Notes: generated by a model not told the origin, from the letters alone. Shown: positions 38,972 through 47,816, numbered from the stretch's first letter. The stretch: DNA of 64,000 nucleotides from Palsa-892 sp035295845 (GCA_035295845.1 DATGIF010000019.1:1-64000), one strand, 5' to 3'. Translations and numbers: made by a program.

Positions 38972-40714
38972 TTATTGCGACAGATGCAGGTTGGCGAGCT
39001 GGGTGCCGATCTGCTGGAAGGTCGTGACGATCTGGCTCGAGGACGTCAGCAAGAAGAACTTGCTCGCGTCTGTCGCGCAGTTCTGCAACAGCGTCGAGGT
39101 CGGCGAGCCATCGGTGTCGACCTGCACCGTGTAGATGATGATGCCGGCCGCCTTGATGTTGGCGCAAGTGCCGGCCGCCGAGCCGCCGGCCGTATTGTAC
39201 ATCCGCTGGTCCACTGCCGTGGAAGTGTTAAAGCCGTCACCATACCAACGGTCTTGCGTATTGAGACCATCGGTCAAGAGAATGATGACCTGATTATAGG
39301 TGTAGTTCGGGTCCATGGCCGGCGCGGTGGGGAATGGGCCGCCGCCGACGAGCGACAGCCAGCCGAGCACAAGGCCGATCGGCTGATTGGTCGTGCCGTT
39401 CGGCGACATGCCGTTTACGGCGCTGGTCAGCGAGCTCCAGTTGTAAGTGAGCGGGATGACCGCCTGCGCCGGGCAGAGCGAATATTGTTCGGCGGGATAC
39501 TTCGTGGAATCGGGCGCCGTGGCCGGGTTCGGTTCAACGGTGGCCGATGCCGCGCTGAGGTCCTGATCGGGGCCAGACGATGTGCCGGGGCCCGTCGACG
39601 AGCCGCGGTCCATCACGCAGCCATTCCATTGGCTGTGATCAAAGGTCCAGGTCGCGGGCGTCCAGGTCGCGGCGGTCCAGGTCGCGGCTGTCCAGGTCGC
39701 GGCGGTCCATCTGCCAGCGGTCCAGGTTCCGCCATGCCCCGTGCATTGGCTCTGGCTCGTATATTGCGATTTCGAGCACGTTCCCGCCGACGTGCAGCCG
39801 CTCTGAGTGCTGTGACCAGAGATGCTGCAGGTGCCCGCGGCCTGGCAAGTGCTCTGCGTCGTGTAGCCAGACAGGCTGCAGGTACCCGCCGTCGTACAGG
39901 TAGTCTGGGTCGTATAACCCGAAATGCTGCAGGTTCCTCCCGAGGTGCAGCTGCTCTGGCTCGTGTAGCCTCCGACGCTGCAAGTGCCCGCCGCCGTGCA
40001 GGTGCTTTTGGTGTAGTAACCGGACTTGCTGCAGGTGCCAAAGCTCTGATTGTTGCTGTCTTGCTCCCAGTAGTACCAGTCGATCCAGCTCGCGGTGTAA
40101 TTGCTCGGGCCCACATTGACGTCCTTCACGAACGGCACGATCGAGACGTAGACGTCGCCGTTGTTGACGGCGGCGCTCTGCAGCTGGCTGATGAGATTAT
40201 TCGTCGCGGTCTTCAGCGCGGTGATCTTGCCCGATTGGCTCATCGACCCCGTGTTATCGAGGACGAGCGCGACGCGGAGCCGCGAACTGCCCCACGTCAC
40301 TTCCGAGTGGGCGCTGACGGCGAAGGTCGGGCTCATCCCCACAAGGCTGAGAACCTTGCCGAGGCCGAGCGTATAGGTGCCGGAGACATCGAGGATGAGC
40401 TGTCCCTGGGTTGCCGCATTGATGGTGAGGTTGGCCTGCGGGACGTTGGTCTGGACGGTGCCGAGATTGGCCTGAAAGATCTGCCAGCCTTGGGTGTTGA
40501 GCTGGGTTTGCGTGAGCGGCATCAGCTTCGACAGCATGAGCCCGGTGTTGTCGAGCGCGGCCTGCATTTGCGTGCGGTTTTGATTGGCGAGGCTGTAGTC
40601 GAGCGCGGCACCCATCGCGCCGATGATGGGGACAACCGCCAACCCGAACAGGATCGCGATATTTCCGCTTTTATTCGACCAAAACCGGCGAAGGTCCGTC
40701 ATCAAGCGAAGCAT
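38972..40714 (-). CDS. TadG-like VWA protein with Cys and Trp repeats, 580 aa
   Basis: Tad-pilus-associated TadE/G-type protein. The N-terminus has the class-III-like membrane segment GNIAILFGLAVVPIIGAMGA (17-36). A VWA domain begins at about 146 (RVALVLDNTGSMS: D153, T155, S157 of the MIDAS) and resumes at QVIILLTDGLNTQDR (D482). Between these parts six 17-residue units, GTCSxSGYTxQSxCTxx (226-325), each with Cys at positions 3 and 14, are followed by six Trp at a five-residue period (WTAAT, 331-357). The protein is anchored with the VWA part outside the membrane. ATG 40714 has GGAG at a good distance. It has a tandem paralog at 40887..42383. No other tad/cpa gene is present. Confidence 0.88.
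   Translation of the reverse strand: MLRLMTDLRRFWSNKSGNIAILFGLAVVPIIGAMGAALDYSLANQNRTQMQAALDNTGLMLSKLMPLTQTQLNTQGWQIFQANLGTVQTNVPQANLTINAATQGQLILDVSGTYTLGLGKVLSLVGMSPTFAVSAHSEVTWGSSRLRVALVLDNTGSMSQSGKITALKTATNNLISQLQSAAVNNGDVYVSIVPFVKDVNVGPSNYTASWIDWYYWEQDSNNQSFGTCSKSGYYTKSTCTAAGTCSVGGYTSQSSCTSGGTCSISGYTTQTTCTTAGTCSLSGYTTQSTCQAAGTCSISGHSTQSGCTSAGTCSKSQYTSQSQCTGHGGTWTAGRWTAATWTAATWTAATWTPATWTFDHSQWNGCVMDRGSSTGPGTSSGPDQDLSAASATVEPNPATAPDSTKYPAEQYSLCPAQAVIPLTYNWSSLTSAVNGMSPNGTTNQPIGLVLGWLSLVGGGPFPTAPAMDPNYTYNQVIILLTDGLNTQDRWYGDGFNTSTAVDQRMYNTAGGSAAGTCANIKAAGIIIYTVQVDTDGSPTSTLLQNCATDASKFFLLTSSSQIVTTFQQIGTQLANLHLSQ
39644..39724 (-). repeat. Trp-pentapeptide coding repeat (15-bp units)
   Basis: About five tandem 15-bp units (gtccaggtcgcggcg-like on the plus strand) encoding WTAAT-type pentapeptides within the TadG-like gene. 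Highly similar units suggest recent slippage. The paralog has only three Trp in the same place. Confidence 0.85.
39740..40039 (-). repeat. Six tandem 51-bp units encoding Cys-rich 17-residue repeats
   Basis: Coding repeat inside the VWA domain of the first TadG-like protein; consensus GTCSxSGYTxQSxCTxA with two Cys per unit, 12 Cys in all. Units differ in sequence, so the array is older than the neighbouring Trp repeat. Confidence 0.88.
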
Positions 40715-40886
40715 GCGCGGGCTCCACAGTTTCCCGCGTTAACATGCCAGTCGAATTTTAACTGAACCTTGCAGCCACCCCCGAAAGTCGGCCTTAAGGG
40801 GCTCGCAACCCGCCACAACCGCAGCGTGGTTAAGACTTCCTCGCCGCGAGCTGCGAATTACGAGGGTATTTTCGGCGAAATTTCAG

Positions 40887-42383
40887 CTATTGCGCCACCC
40901 GCAAGTTCGAGAGCTGGGTGCCAATCTGCTGGAAGGTCGTGACGATCTGGCTCGAAGATGTCAGCAAAAAGAACTTGCTCGCGTCACTCGCGCAGTTCTG
41001 CAACAGCGTCGAGGTCGGAGAATTATCGGTGTTGACCTGTACCGTGTAGATGGTGATGCCGGCATCTTTGATGTTCTTGCAGGTGCCCGTGACCGTGCTG
41101 CCGTTCTGGTAATACATCCGTTGGTCCACCTGCGTGGAGGTGTTCACGCCGTCGCCGTACCAGCGATCCTGCGTATTGAGACCATCGGTCAAGAGAATGA
41201 TGACCTGATTATAGGTGTAGTTCGGGTCCATGGCCGGCGCGGTGAGCGGTCCGCCGCCGACGAGCGACTGCCAGCCCCAAACCAGACCGATCGGCTGATT
41301 GGTCGAGCCGTTCGGGCTCATATTGTTGACCTCGGTTTGCAATGCGTTCCAATCGTAGCTGAGGCCGATCATCTGTTGCGGGCAATAGGAATATTGCTCG
41401 GCTGGAAACAAGCTCGCAGTGACGCTGCTCGTCGGCGCGTTGGTGTTCTGATCGTAGTCAGCATTCGTGCCAGGACCGCCCGACACGCCGCGATCCATCA
41501 CGCAGCCGTTCCATTGACTGTGATCGGGTGTCCATGTCCCCGGCGTCCAGGTTGCTGGCGTCCAGGTGCCGTTGTTGCTCTGGCATTGATTTCTCGACGT
41601 GTACTGCGATTTCGAGCATGTCCCGCAGTGATTCTGGCTTGTCCTCCCCGCGATGCTACAGGTGCCGGCCGAGGTGCAGCTGCTTGAGCTCGTGAAGCCC
41701 GATATGCTGCACGTACCAGCGGTTTGACCCGTGGTCGCATCCCACGAAGTCCAGTCGATATAGCTCGCGGCGTAATTGGTCGAGCCGATGTTGACGTCCT
41801 TCACGAAGGGAATGATGGAAACATAGACATCGCCGTTGTTCTGCGCCGCGTTATGCAGTTGCGTGAGCAGATTCGTCGTCGCCGTCTGGAGCGCCGTGAT
41901 CTTGTTGGACTGGCTCATCGAGCCGGTGTTGTCGAGCACGAGCGCGACGCGGAGCCGCGTATTGCCCCACATCACCTCGGTGTGAGCGGTGACCGGGAAG
42001 GATGTGTTCATCCCGACGAGCTGCAAGACGCGCGCGAGCTGCGTGTTGTAGGTCGTGTTGATGTCGATCGTGATCACGCCGCTCCCTTGCGTGAAGGTGA
42101 GATCGGATTGCTGGAAGACGAGCGGCGAGGAGCCGAGATTGGCCTGAAAGATTTGCCAGCCATTGGTGTTGAGTTGCGTTTGCGTGAGCGGCAACTCCTT
42201 CGACAGCATGAGCGCGGTGTTGTCGATCGCCGCCTGCAAGCGGGTGCGGGCCATGTTGGCGAGGCTGTAGTCCACCGCGACGCCCATCGCGCCGATGACC
42301 GGAACGATTGCGAGCCCGAACAAAATCGCGACGTTGCCTTTGGCGTTGGAAAAGATACGGCGCAAGGCAGAAAAAACCGGCAT
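40887..42383 (-). CDS. TadG-like VWA protein, second copy with shorter repeats, 498 aa
   Basis: Paralog of the downstream gene, same order: membrane segment KGNVAILFGLAIVPVIGAMG, MIDAS RVALVLDNTGSMS (D151, T153, S155), an interrupting region, then NQVIILLTDGLNTQDRWYGD. The insert is smaller: three Cys units at 223-267 (one full, two cut to 14 residues) and three Trp pentapeptide-like turns (WTPATWTPGTWTPDH, 274-288). Start at ATG 42383, with GGAG eight bases upstream; an earlier in-frame ATG at 42437 is less likely. A 75-bp block is identical in both copies. It probably precedes the other copy in one transcript (172-bp gap). Confidence 0.87.
   Translation of the reverse strand: MPVFSALRRIFSNAKGNVAILFGLAIVPVIGAMGVAVDYSLANMARTRLQAAIDNTALMLSKELPLTQTQLNTNGWQIFQANLGSSPLVFQQSDLTFTQGSGVITIDINTTYNTQLARVLQLVGMNTSFPVTAHTEVMWGNTRLRVALVLDNTGSMSQSNKITALQTATTNLLTQLHNAAQNNGDVYVSIIPFVKDVNIGSTNYAASYIDWTSWDATTGQTAGTCSISGFTSSSSCTSAGTCSIAGRTSQNHCGTCSKSQYTSRNQCQSNNGTWTPATWTPGTWTPDHSQWNGCVMDRGVSGGPGTNADYDQNTNAPTSSVTASLFPAEQYSYCPQQMIGLSYDWNALQTEVNNMSPNGSTNQPIGLVWGWQSLVGGGPLTAPAMDPNYTYNQVIILLTDGLNTQDRWYGDGVNTSTQVDQRMYYQNGSTVTGTCKNIKDAGITIYTVQVNTDNSPTSTLLQNCASDASKFFLLTSSSQIVTTFQQIGTQLSNLRVAQ
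41583..41717 (-). repeat. Three Cys-repeat units in the second TadG-like gene
   Basis: GTCSISGFTSSSSCTSA, then two 14-residue versions ending in a Cys; the same repeat family as at 39740..40039 but half the copy number. Confidence 0.8.
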
Positions 42384-42639
42384 GGCGAGGCTCCGCGGGC
42401 TTTGAACCCGCGAACTTGCAGCGCGCGCCTTGCTCAAACCTTGCCCTGATCTCCAGCTTTTACCGCATCGCCGGCGGATCGGAGCCGAGGGTTAAAGAGA
42501 GCCTTGCCGGATCATTACAAATCACCATATCCGTTTGCGCCGGCTGGCCGAAATCGCCTTTCTGCCTTATATTCGGGGAGGTTCGCTGCGATGCGGCGGA
42601 GGAGCCCAAAGGGGTTCGCCGAACAGGGGAACTCGGGAA

Positions 42640-43032
42640 ATGACGTGGTTCGACCGGCAAGGCGAGGAGAAGAGGGGCTTCCCCGTTCCCGCGCGCATGG
42701 CCGGCGGCAACGACAAGCGCCGCAGCGAGGATGAAGGTCTCGGCACCGCGGTCATCACCCGCGTCAAGCCGCAAACCAAGCGCCCGAGCCTCTACCGCGT
42801 GTTGTTGTTGAACGACGACTACACGCCGATGGAATTCGTCGTGCAGGTGCTGGAACGATTCTTCAACAAGGACCGCGAAGACGCCACAAGGATCATGCTT
42901 CATGTGCATCAGCACGGCGTCGGAGAGTGCGGTGTCTATACATATGAAGTCGCAGAAACCAAGGTGACGCAGGTAATGGACTTCTCACGCAAGCACCAGC
43001 ATCCTTTACAGTGCGTGATGGAGAAGAAGTGA
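42640..43032 (+). CDS. clpS: ATP-dependent Clp protease adaptor ClpS, 130 aa
   Basis: Delivers N-degron substrates to ClpAP. Core LYRVLLLNDDYTPMEFVVQV, the NDDxTPMEFV loop that forms the N-degron pocket, FFNKDREDATRIMLHVHQHG, GVYTYEVAETKVTQV and QHPLQCVMEKK. The N-terminal extension (MTWFDRQGEEKRGFPVPARM) is longer than in E. coli but usual in alphaproteobacteria. The ATG at 42640 is preceded by a purine-rich CGGGAA. clpA starts 28 bases after its stop. Confidence 0.95.
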   Translation: MTWFDRQGEEKRGFPVPARMAGGNDKRRSEDEGLGTAVITRVKPQTKRPSLYRVLLLNDDYTPMEFVVQVLERFFNKDREDATRIMLHVHQHGVGECGVYTYEVAETKVTQVMDFSRKHQHPLQCVMEKK

Positions 43033-43059
43033 GTCGGGGCGTAGAAGGCGAGGAGTTGA

Positions 43060-45456
43060 ATGCCGACCTTTTCGCGTAGTCTGGAACAGTCGCTGCACCG
43101 CGCGCTTGCGCTCGCGAACGAGCGCCACCACGAATATGCGACGCTCGAACACCTCCTGCTGGCGCTGATCGAGGACCAGGACGCAGCCGCGGTGATGCGC
43201 GCCTGCAACGTCGACCTCGACAAGCTCAAGCGCAATCTCGTCGATTACATCGACGGCGAGCTCGACAATCTCGTCACGGAAGGCGACGACGATTCGAAGC
43301 CCACCGCCGGCTTCCAGCGCGTGATCCAGCGCGCGGTGATCCACGTGCAATCCTCGGGCCGCGAGGAAGTCACCGGCGCGAACGTCTTGGTCGCGATCTT
43401 CGCCGAGCGCGAGAGCCACGCCGCCTATTTCCTGCAAGAGCAGGACATGACGCGCTACGACGCGGTGAACTACATCAGCCACGGCATCGCCAAGCGGCCG
43501 GGCATGTCGGAAGCGAAACCCGTGCGCGGCGTCGAGGACGAAACCGACACCAAGCCCGGCGACGACGGCAAGAAGAAAACCGACGCGCTGGAAGCCTATT
43601 GCGTCAACCTCAACAAGAAGGCGCGCGACGGCAAGATCGATCCGTTGATCGGCCGCGAGGCGGAGCTTGCGCGCACGATCCAGGTGCTTTGCCGCCGGCA
43701 GAAGAACAATCCGCTCTATGTGGGCGAGCCCGGCGTCGGCAAGACCGCGATCGCCGAGGGGCTGGCGCGGCGGATCGTCAACGGCGACGTGCCCGACGTC
43801 CTGAAAACCTCCACCGTCTTTGCCCTCGACATGGGCTCGCTGCTCGCCGGCACGCGCTATCGCGGCGATTTCGAGGAGCGGCTGAAGCAGGTGATCAAGG
43901 AGCTGGAGGCCTATCCCAATTCGATCGTGTTCATCGACGAGATCCATACGGTGATCGGCGCCGGCGCCACCTCGGGCGGCGCCATGGACGCCTCGAATTT
44001 GCTGAAGCCCGCGCTCGCCTCGGGCTCGCTCAGGTGCATCGGCTCGACCACCTACAAGGAATATCGCCAGTATTTCGAGAAGGACCGGGCGCTCGTGCGC
44101 CGCTTCCAGAAGATCGACGTCAACGAGCCCTCGCCGGAGGAGGCGATCGACATCCTCAAGGGGCTGAAACCCTATTTCGAGGACTATCACAAGCTCCGCT
44201 ACACCAACGAGGCGATCAAGGCAGCGGTGGATCTCTCCGTGCGCTACATCCACGATCGCAAGCTGCCGGACAAGGCAATCGACGTGATCGACGAGTCCGG
44301 CGCCGCGCAAATGCTTCTGCCCGAGGCCAAGCGCAAGAAGATGATCGGCATCAAGGAAATCGAGGCGACGGTCGCCACCATGGCGCGCGTGCCGCCGAAG
44401 ACCGTCTCCAAGGACGATGCCGAAGTGCTCGCCAATCTCGAGGCGACGCTGAAGCAGGTCGTCTACGGCCAGGACAAGGCGATCGACGCGCTCACCTCCG
44501 CGATCAAGCTCGCGCGCGCGGGGCTGCGGGAGCCCGAAAAGCCGATCGGCAGTTACCTGTTCTCGGGCCCCACCGGCGTCGGCAAAACCGAAGTCGCAAA
44601 GCAGCTCGCCGCCTCGCTTGGTGTTCCGATCCACCGCTTCGACATGTCGGAATACATGGAGCGCCACACCGTTTCGCGGCTGATCGGCGCGCCGCCCGGC
44701 TATGTCGGCTTCGACCAGGGCGGGCTGCTCACCGACAATGTCGACCAGACGCCGCATTGCGTGCTTCTGCTCGACGAAATCGAGAAGGCGCATCCGGATC
44801 TCTTCAACATCCTGTTGCAGGTGATGGACCACGGCAAGCTCACCGATCACAACGGCAAGCAGGTCGACTTCCGCAACGTCATCCTGATCATGACCACCAA
44901 CGCCGGCGCCTCCGACATGGCGAAGGCGGCCTACGGCTTCACGCGCTCGAAGCGCGAAGGCGACGATCTCGAGGCGATCAACCGCATGTTCACGCCGGAA
45001 TTCCGCAACCGGCTGGACGCGACGATCACGTTCGCGCACCTGTCGCCGGAGATCATCGCCAAAGTCGTCGACAAGTTCGTGATGCAGCTCGAAGCGCAGC
45101 TCGCCGACCGCGACGTGACGATCGAGCTCTCCGACGAGGCGCGCGCCTGGCTCGTGAAGCATGGCTATGACGAGCAGATGGGCGCGCGGCCCATGGCGCG
45201 CGTGATCCAGGAAAAGGTGAAGCAGCCGCTCGCCGAGGAAGTGCTGTTCGGCCGGCTCAAGCATGGCGGCCATGTGCGCGTGATCCTGAAGAAGGACGAA
45301 GGCGGCGCCGAAGCGCTCGGCTTCGAATATCCGGAAGTGCCGGCAAAGCCGAAGCCGGAGGCCGAGGAAGAAGAGGCCGACAAGGCCGCGGGCGCCAAGG
45401 CCAAGAAAGGCGGCGGCCCGGCACCGCCTAAGCCGAAGCCGCTCGTGAAGGTTTGA
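43060..45456 (+). CDS. clpA: ClpA, ATPase subunit of ClpAP protease, 798 aa
   Basis: AAA+ unfoldase. Clp N-domain at 1-150 (PTFSRSLEQSLHRALALANE), first ATPase with Walker A VGEPGVGKTAIAEGLA and Walker B SIVFIDEIHTVIGAGA, second ATPase with FSGPTGVGKTEVAKQLA and VLLLDEIEKAHPDLFN. The ClpP-binding loop is expected in the second module. The C-terminal 55 residues are Lys/Ala/Pro-rich (KPKPEAEEEEADKAAGAKAK), as in other alphaproteobacterial ClpA. Operon with clpS; terminator at 45482. Confidence 0.96.
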   Translation: MPTFSRSLEQSLHRALALANERHHEYATLEHLLLALIEDQDAAAVMRACNVDLDKLKRNLVDYIDGELDNLVTEGDDDSKPTAGFQRVIQRAVIHVQSSGREEVTGANVLVAIFAERESHAAYFLQEQDMTRYDAVNYISHGIAKRPGMSEAKPVRGVEDETDTKPGDDGKKKTDALEAYCVNLNKKARDGKIDPLIGREAELARTIQVLCRRQKNNPLYVGEPGVGKTAIAEGLARRIVNGDVPDVLKTSTVFALDMGSLLAGTRYRGDFEERLKQVIKELEAYPNSIVFIDEIHTVIGAGATSGGAMDASNLLKPALASGSLRCIGSTTYKEYRQYFEKDRALVRRFQKIDVNEPSPEEAIDILKGLKPYFEDYHKLRYTNEAIKAAVDLSVRYIHDRKLPDKAIDVIDESGAAQMLLPEAKRKKMIGIKEIEATVATMARVPPKTVSKDDAEVLANLEATLKQVVYGQDKAIDALTSAIKLARAGLREPEKPIGSYLFSGPTGVGKTEVAKQLAASLGVPIHRFDMSEYMERHTVSRLIGAPPGYVGFDQGGLLTDNVDQTPHCVLLLDEIEKAHPDLFNILLQVMDHGKLTDHNGKQVDFRNVILIMTTNAGASDMAKAAYGFTRSKREGDDLEAINRMFTPEFRNRLDATITFAHLSPEIIAKVVDKFVMQLEAQLADRDVTIELSDEARAWLVKHGYDEQMGARPMARVIQEKVKQPLAEEVLFGRLKHGGHVRVILKKDEGGAEALGFEYPEVPAKPKPEAEEEEADKAAGAKAKKGGGPAPPKPKPLVKV

Positions 45457-45481
45457 ACGGAGTCCGTTTCGCGCTAAATCG

Positions 45482-45515
45482 AAGTCCCAGCGATTTCGCC
45501 GGGGCTTTCCTGTTT
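45482..45515 (+). terminator. Terminator after clpA
   Basis: Stem AAGTCCC-A-GCG / CGC-C-GGGGCTT with loop ATTT, followed by TCCTGTTTT, 25 bases after the clpA stop. The AT-rich region beyond it, to 45693, carries the promoter of the outer-membrane protein gene. Confidence 0.7.
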
Positions 45516-45693
45516 TGACGTAAGTAATTGGAGAAAATGGATATTTTATTTTTGGAAGAAACCCGCACGAACTCATTTTCTCATCCAGTGTTGCCGAAAT
45601 GTCATAGCCGCGGCCGCGGGCCGCAGGTAGATTTGCAGGAAGATTCACGCAATGGCGGCCGGGGCTTTCGGGCGCGCCGATTTGGGGCTGGGC

Positions 45694-46980
45694 ATGAAAA
45701 AAATTCTGCTGGGTAGCGCCGCGCTTGTTTTCCTCGGTGCCACAGTTCCCGCACCCGCCACCGATATGCCGATCAAGGGGCCGGTCTACAAGGCGCCGGA
45801 GCCGATTTACGATTGGAGCGGATTGTATGTCGGTGTCTACACCGGCGTCGGCATGACGCAAACGCGCGGCCTTGATCCGATAGGTGGCATTGTTGGCGTT
45901 GTCGAACATACGGGCACCGGTTTCGCCGGCGGCCTGACCACCGGTTACAATTGGCAGTTCAACCGCAATTGGGTCGTGGGCATCGAGGGGGACATCGGTT
46001 ATCTCGGCCTCAGCCACAACGTGCGGGATCACAACGAGGCCCTTTTTTACAATACGAAGACCTCATGGACGGGAACGCTGCGCGGGCGCGTCGGCTATAC
46101 CAGTGGTCCGACGCTGACTTACATCACCGCCGGCGGCGCGTTGGTGGATGTGAAGGACAGCATTGCATCTGGTGCTGTGGCCGCAGCGAGTTCGAAGACC
46201 GAAAGCGGCTTCGTCGTCGGCACCGGCGTCGAGACGATGCTGGGCGGCAACTGGACCGCCAAGGCCGAGTCTCTCTATTACGATCTTGGCAAGGGAAACA
46301 CCCTGACGGGTGCCGGATTCACCCTGCAAAACGACAAAAATCGCTATCAGGTAATGAAGTTCGGTTTCAACTATCTGTTCGGCGGCAAGATGCAGCCGAT
46401 GTTGCCCTCGCACAACTGGACCGGATTCTATGCCGGCGGCTTTGCCGGAACGGCACTGACGGAAGAGACAGCTACGTCCAACTCCACCGGCATCATTGGC
46501 AATAACGGCGGCGGTCTGAACGCCGGCGGTCTTGCCGGCTACAACTGGCAGTTCGCGCCGCATTGGGTGGCCGGCATTGAAGGCGACTTCGGCTATTTCG
46601 GCGTCGATCACGCCAACTCGAATTACAACGATTCCTCACGTACGCTCGGCTTGAGCACGAGCTGGCTCGCGACCGCGCGCGGACGCCTGGGCTACAGCAC
46701 GGGCCCCGCGCTTCTCTATGTCACCGGCGGCGGTGCCTGGGTGGATCTCAAGGATAAGTGGACTGTCGGCGCCGCGCCGGTCAGCAGCAGCAAGACGTTT
46801 TCAGGCGGCGCAATCGGCGGCGGCATCGAAACCGTGCTCGGCGGCAACTGGACCTCGAAGACCGAATATCTCTACGTCAATGCCGGCAAGGGCAATGTGC
46901 TCACCTCGGGCGGTATTACTGAGCAGGCCGATCACACATTCCACGTGTTCCGCTCGGCGCTGATCTATAAGTTCGAGTAG
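45694..46980 (+). CDS. Tandem double-barrel Omp25/Omp31-type outer-membrane protein, 428 aa
   Basis: After a signal peptide (KKILLGSAALVFLGATVPAP, cleavage near APA-TDM) come two homologous eight-strand barrels. Copy 1 (about 41-231) begins YDWSGLYVGVYTGVGMTQ and closes VMKFGFNYLFGG; copy 2 (241-428) begins HNWTGFYAGGFAGTALTE and closes VFRSALIYKFE. Shared landmarks: GYNWQF, WVxGIEGDxGY, ARGRxGY, ITAGGALVDVKD / VTGGGAWVDLKD, VLGGNWTxKxE, GKGNxLT. The C-terminal Phe-Glu end is Omp-like. Normal Omp25 family members have one barrel of about 200 residues. ATG 45694 is preferred over 45652. Confidence 0.9.
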   Translation: MKKILLGSAALVFLGATVPAPATDMPIKGPVYKAPEPIYDWSGLYVGVYTGVGMTQTRGLDPIGGIVGVVEHTGTGFAGGLTTGYNWQFNRNWVVGIEGDIGYLGLSHNVRDHNEALFYNTKTSWTGTLRGRVGYTSGPTLTYITAGGALVDVKDSIASGAVAAASSKTESGFVVGTGVETMLGGNWTAKAESLYYDLGKGNTLTGAGFTLQNDKNRYQVMKFGFNYLFGGKMQPMLPSHNWTGFYAGGFAGTALTEETATSNSTGIIGNNGGGLNAGGLAGYNWQFAPHWVAGIEGDFGYFGVDHANSNYNDSSRTLGLSTSWLATARGRLGYSTGPALLYVTGGGAWVDLKDKWTVGAAPVSSSKTFSGGAIGGGIETVLGGNWTSKTEYLYVNAGKGNVLTSGGITEQADHTFHVFRSALIYKFE

Positions 46981-47002
46981 TCCCAGACGATTTTCCGGAA
47001 CG

Positions 47003-47040
47003 AAAAGCCCCGGTCTTGCGCCCGGGGCTTTTGCTTTCGC
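47003..47040 (+). terminator. Rho-independent terminator after the barrel protein gene
   Basis: Eleven-bp stem AAAAGCCCCGG ... CCGGGGCTTTT followed by GCTTT; clear hairpin with T-rich flank. Confidence 0.85.
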
Positions 47041-47096
47041 GAAACCGCATGGCTGACATGCCGGGGGAAGCGGGCGATCCGTTGCTATAAGGCCGC

Positions 47097-47816
47097 GTGT
47101 CCGAATTTCCGTCCCGCACCGACATCAAAAGCCCACAGCGCTCCGCCGCCTCTGGCCCGCGGCAATGGTACGCGCGCGGGCTTTTCGCCGGCATCACCTC
47201 GGTGCAGGGCATGGTGCTCATCGCCTCCTATGTCGGCTTCGGCGGGCTCTGCGCGGGGGTCGGCTTTCCGGCGGGTGCCGCGGTGTTCTCGTCCTTTCTG
47301 ATCGTGGCGCTGCCGTCGCAGCTTCTCCTGGTCGGCGGTTTCGTCGCCGGTAACGGCATGCTGGTGATCGCGATCGCCGTGCTGTTGTCGGCGGCGCGGC
47401 TGTTGCCGTCGGTGGTGACGCTTTTGCCCTATTTGCGCGCGCGGCTGTGGGTGCAGCTCGTCGCCGCGCATTTCGTCGCCGTGAGCGTTTGGGTGGAAGG
47501 CCGGCGGCTCCTGCCGCCGCTGCCGCCCGAGGGGAGAATTCCGTTCTATTTCGGCATGACGACGGTGTTTAACGCCGGCTGCGTCGCCGCCACCGTGATC
47601 GGATTTTACATCGCGGGCGAATTGCCGCGCGCCTTCGCGATCGGGCTTACGTTTCTCACGCCGATGTCGTTCCTGCTCGCGCTCACGCGCAATGCGCGCG
47701 ATCTCGCCGATTATCTGTCGCTCGCGTTCGGGCTCGCGCTGACACCACTCTTCGCCGAATTCGGCGGGCGGCTTGATCTCCTGTGGGTCGGGCTCGCCGG
47801 CGGCGGCGCGGCGTAG
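47097..47816 (+). CDS. azlC: AzlC-family branched-chain amino acid exporter, large subunit, 239 aa
   Basis: Inner-membrane protein with about six or seven hydrophobic helices. LFAGITSVQGMVLIASYVGF, GGLCAGVGFPAGAAVFSSFL, ALPSQLLLVGGFVAGNGM and LLSAARLLPSVVTLLPYLRA follow the AzlC order (the last is the SAR-hLPSVh signature). The start is GTG 47097. It pairs with the small AzlD-type gene 35 bases downstream; the complex exports branched-chain amino acids in characterised systems. Co-occurrence with leucine-catabolic genes in the window is suggestive only. Confidence 0.85.
   Translation: MSEFPSRTDIKSPQRSAASGPRQWYARGLFAGITSVQGMVLIASYVGFGGLCAGVGFPAGAAVFSSFLIVALPSQLLLVGGFVAGNGMLVIAIAVLLSAARLLPSVVTLLPYLRARLWVQLVAAHFVAVSVWVEGRRLLPPLPPEGRIPFYFGMTTVFNAGCVAATVIGFYIAGELPRAFAIGLTFLTPMSFLLALTRNARDLADYLSLAFGLALTPLFAEFGGRLDLLWVGLAGGGAA

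Noticed and set aside
39644..40039. Possible CRISPR array
   Set aside because: Units are contiguous without spacers, lie in a coding frame and encode regular Cys and Trp repeats; no cas gene nearby.
38552..40765. A 737-codon plus-strand frame opposite the first TadG-like gene
   Set aside because: No motif, and Arg/Gly repeats arise from reading the Cys and Trp repeats on the wrong strand.
43006..46032. A 1008-codon open frame on the minus strand opposite clpA and the barrel gene
   Set aside because: Its composition (Arg/Leu/Gly/Val-rich, no motif) is the antisense image of clpA; clpA has complete ATPase motifs. Long antisense frames are normal at this GC content.
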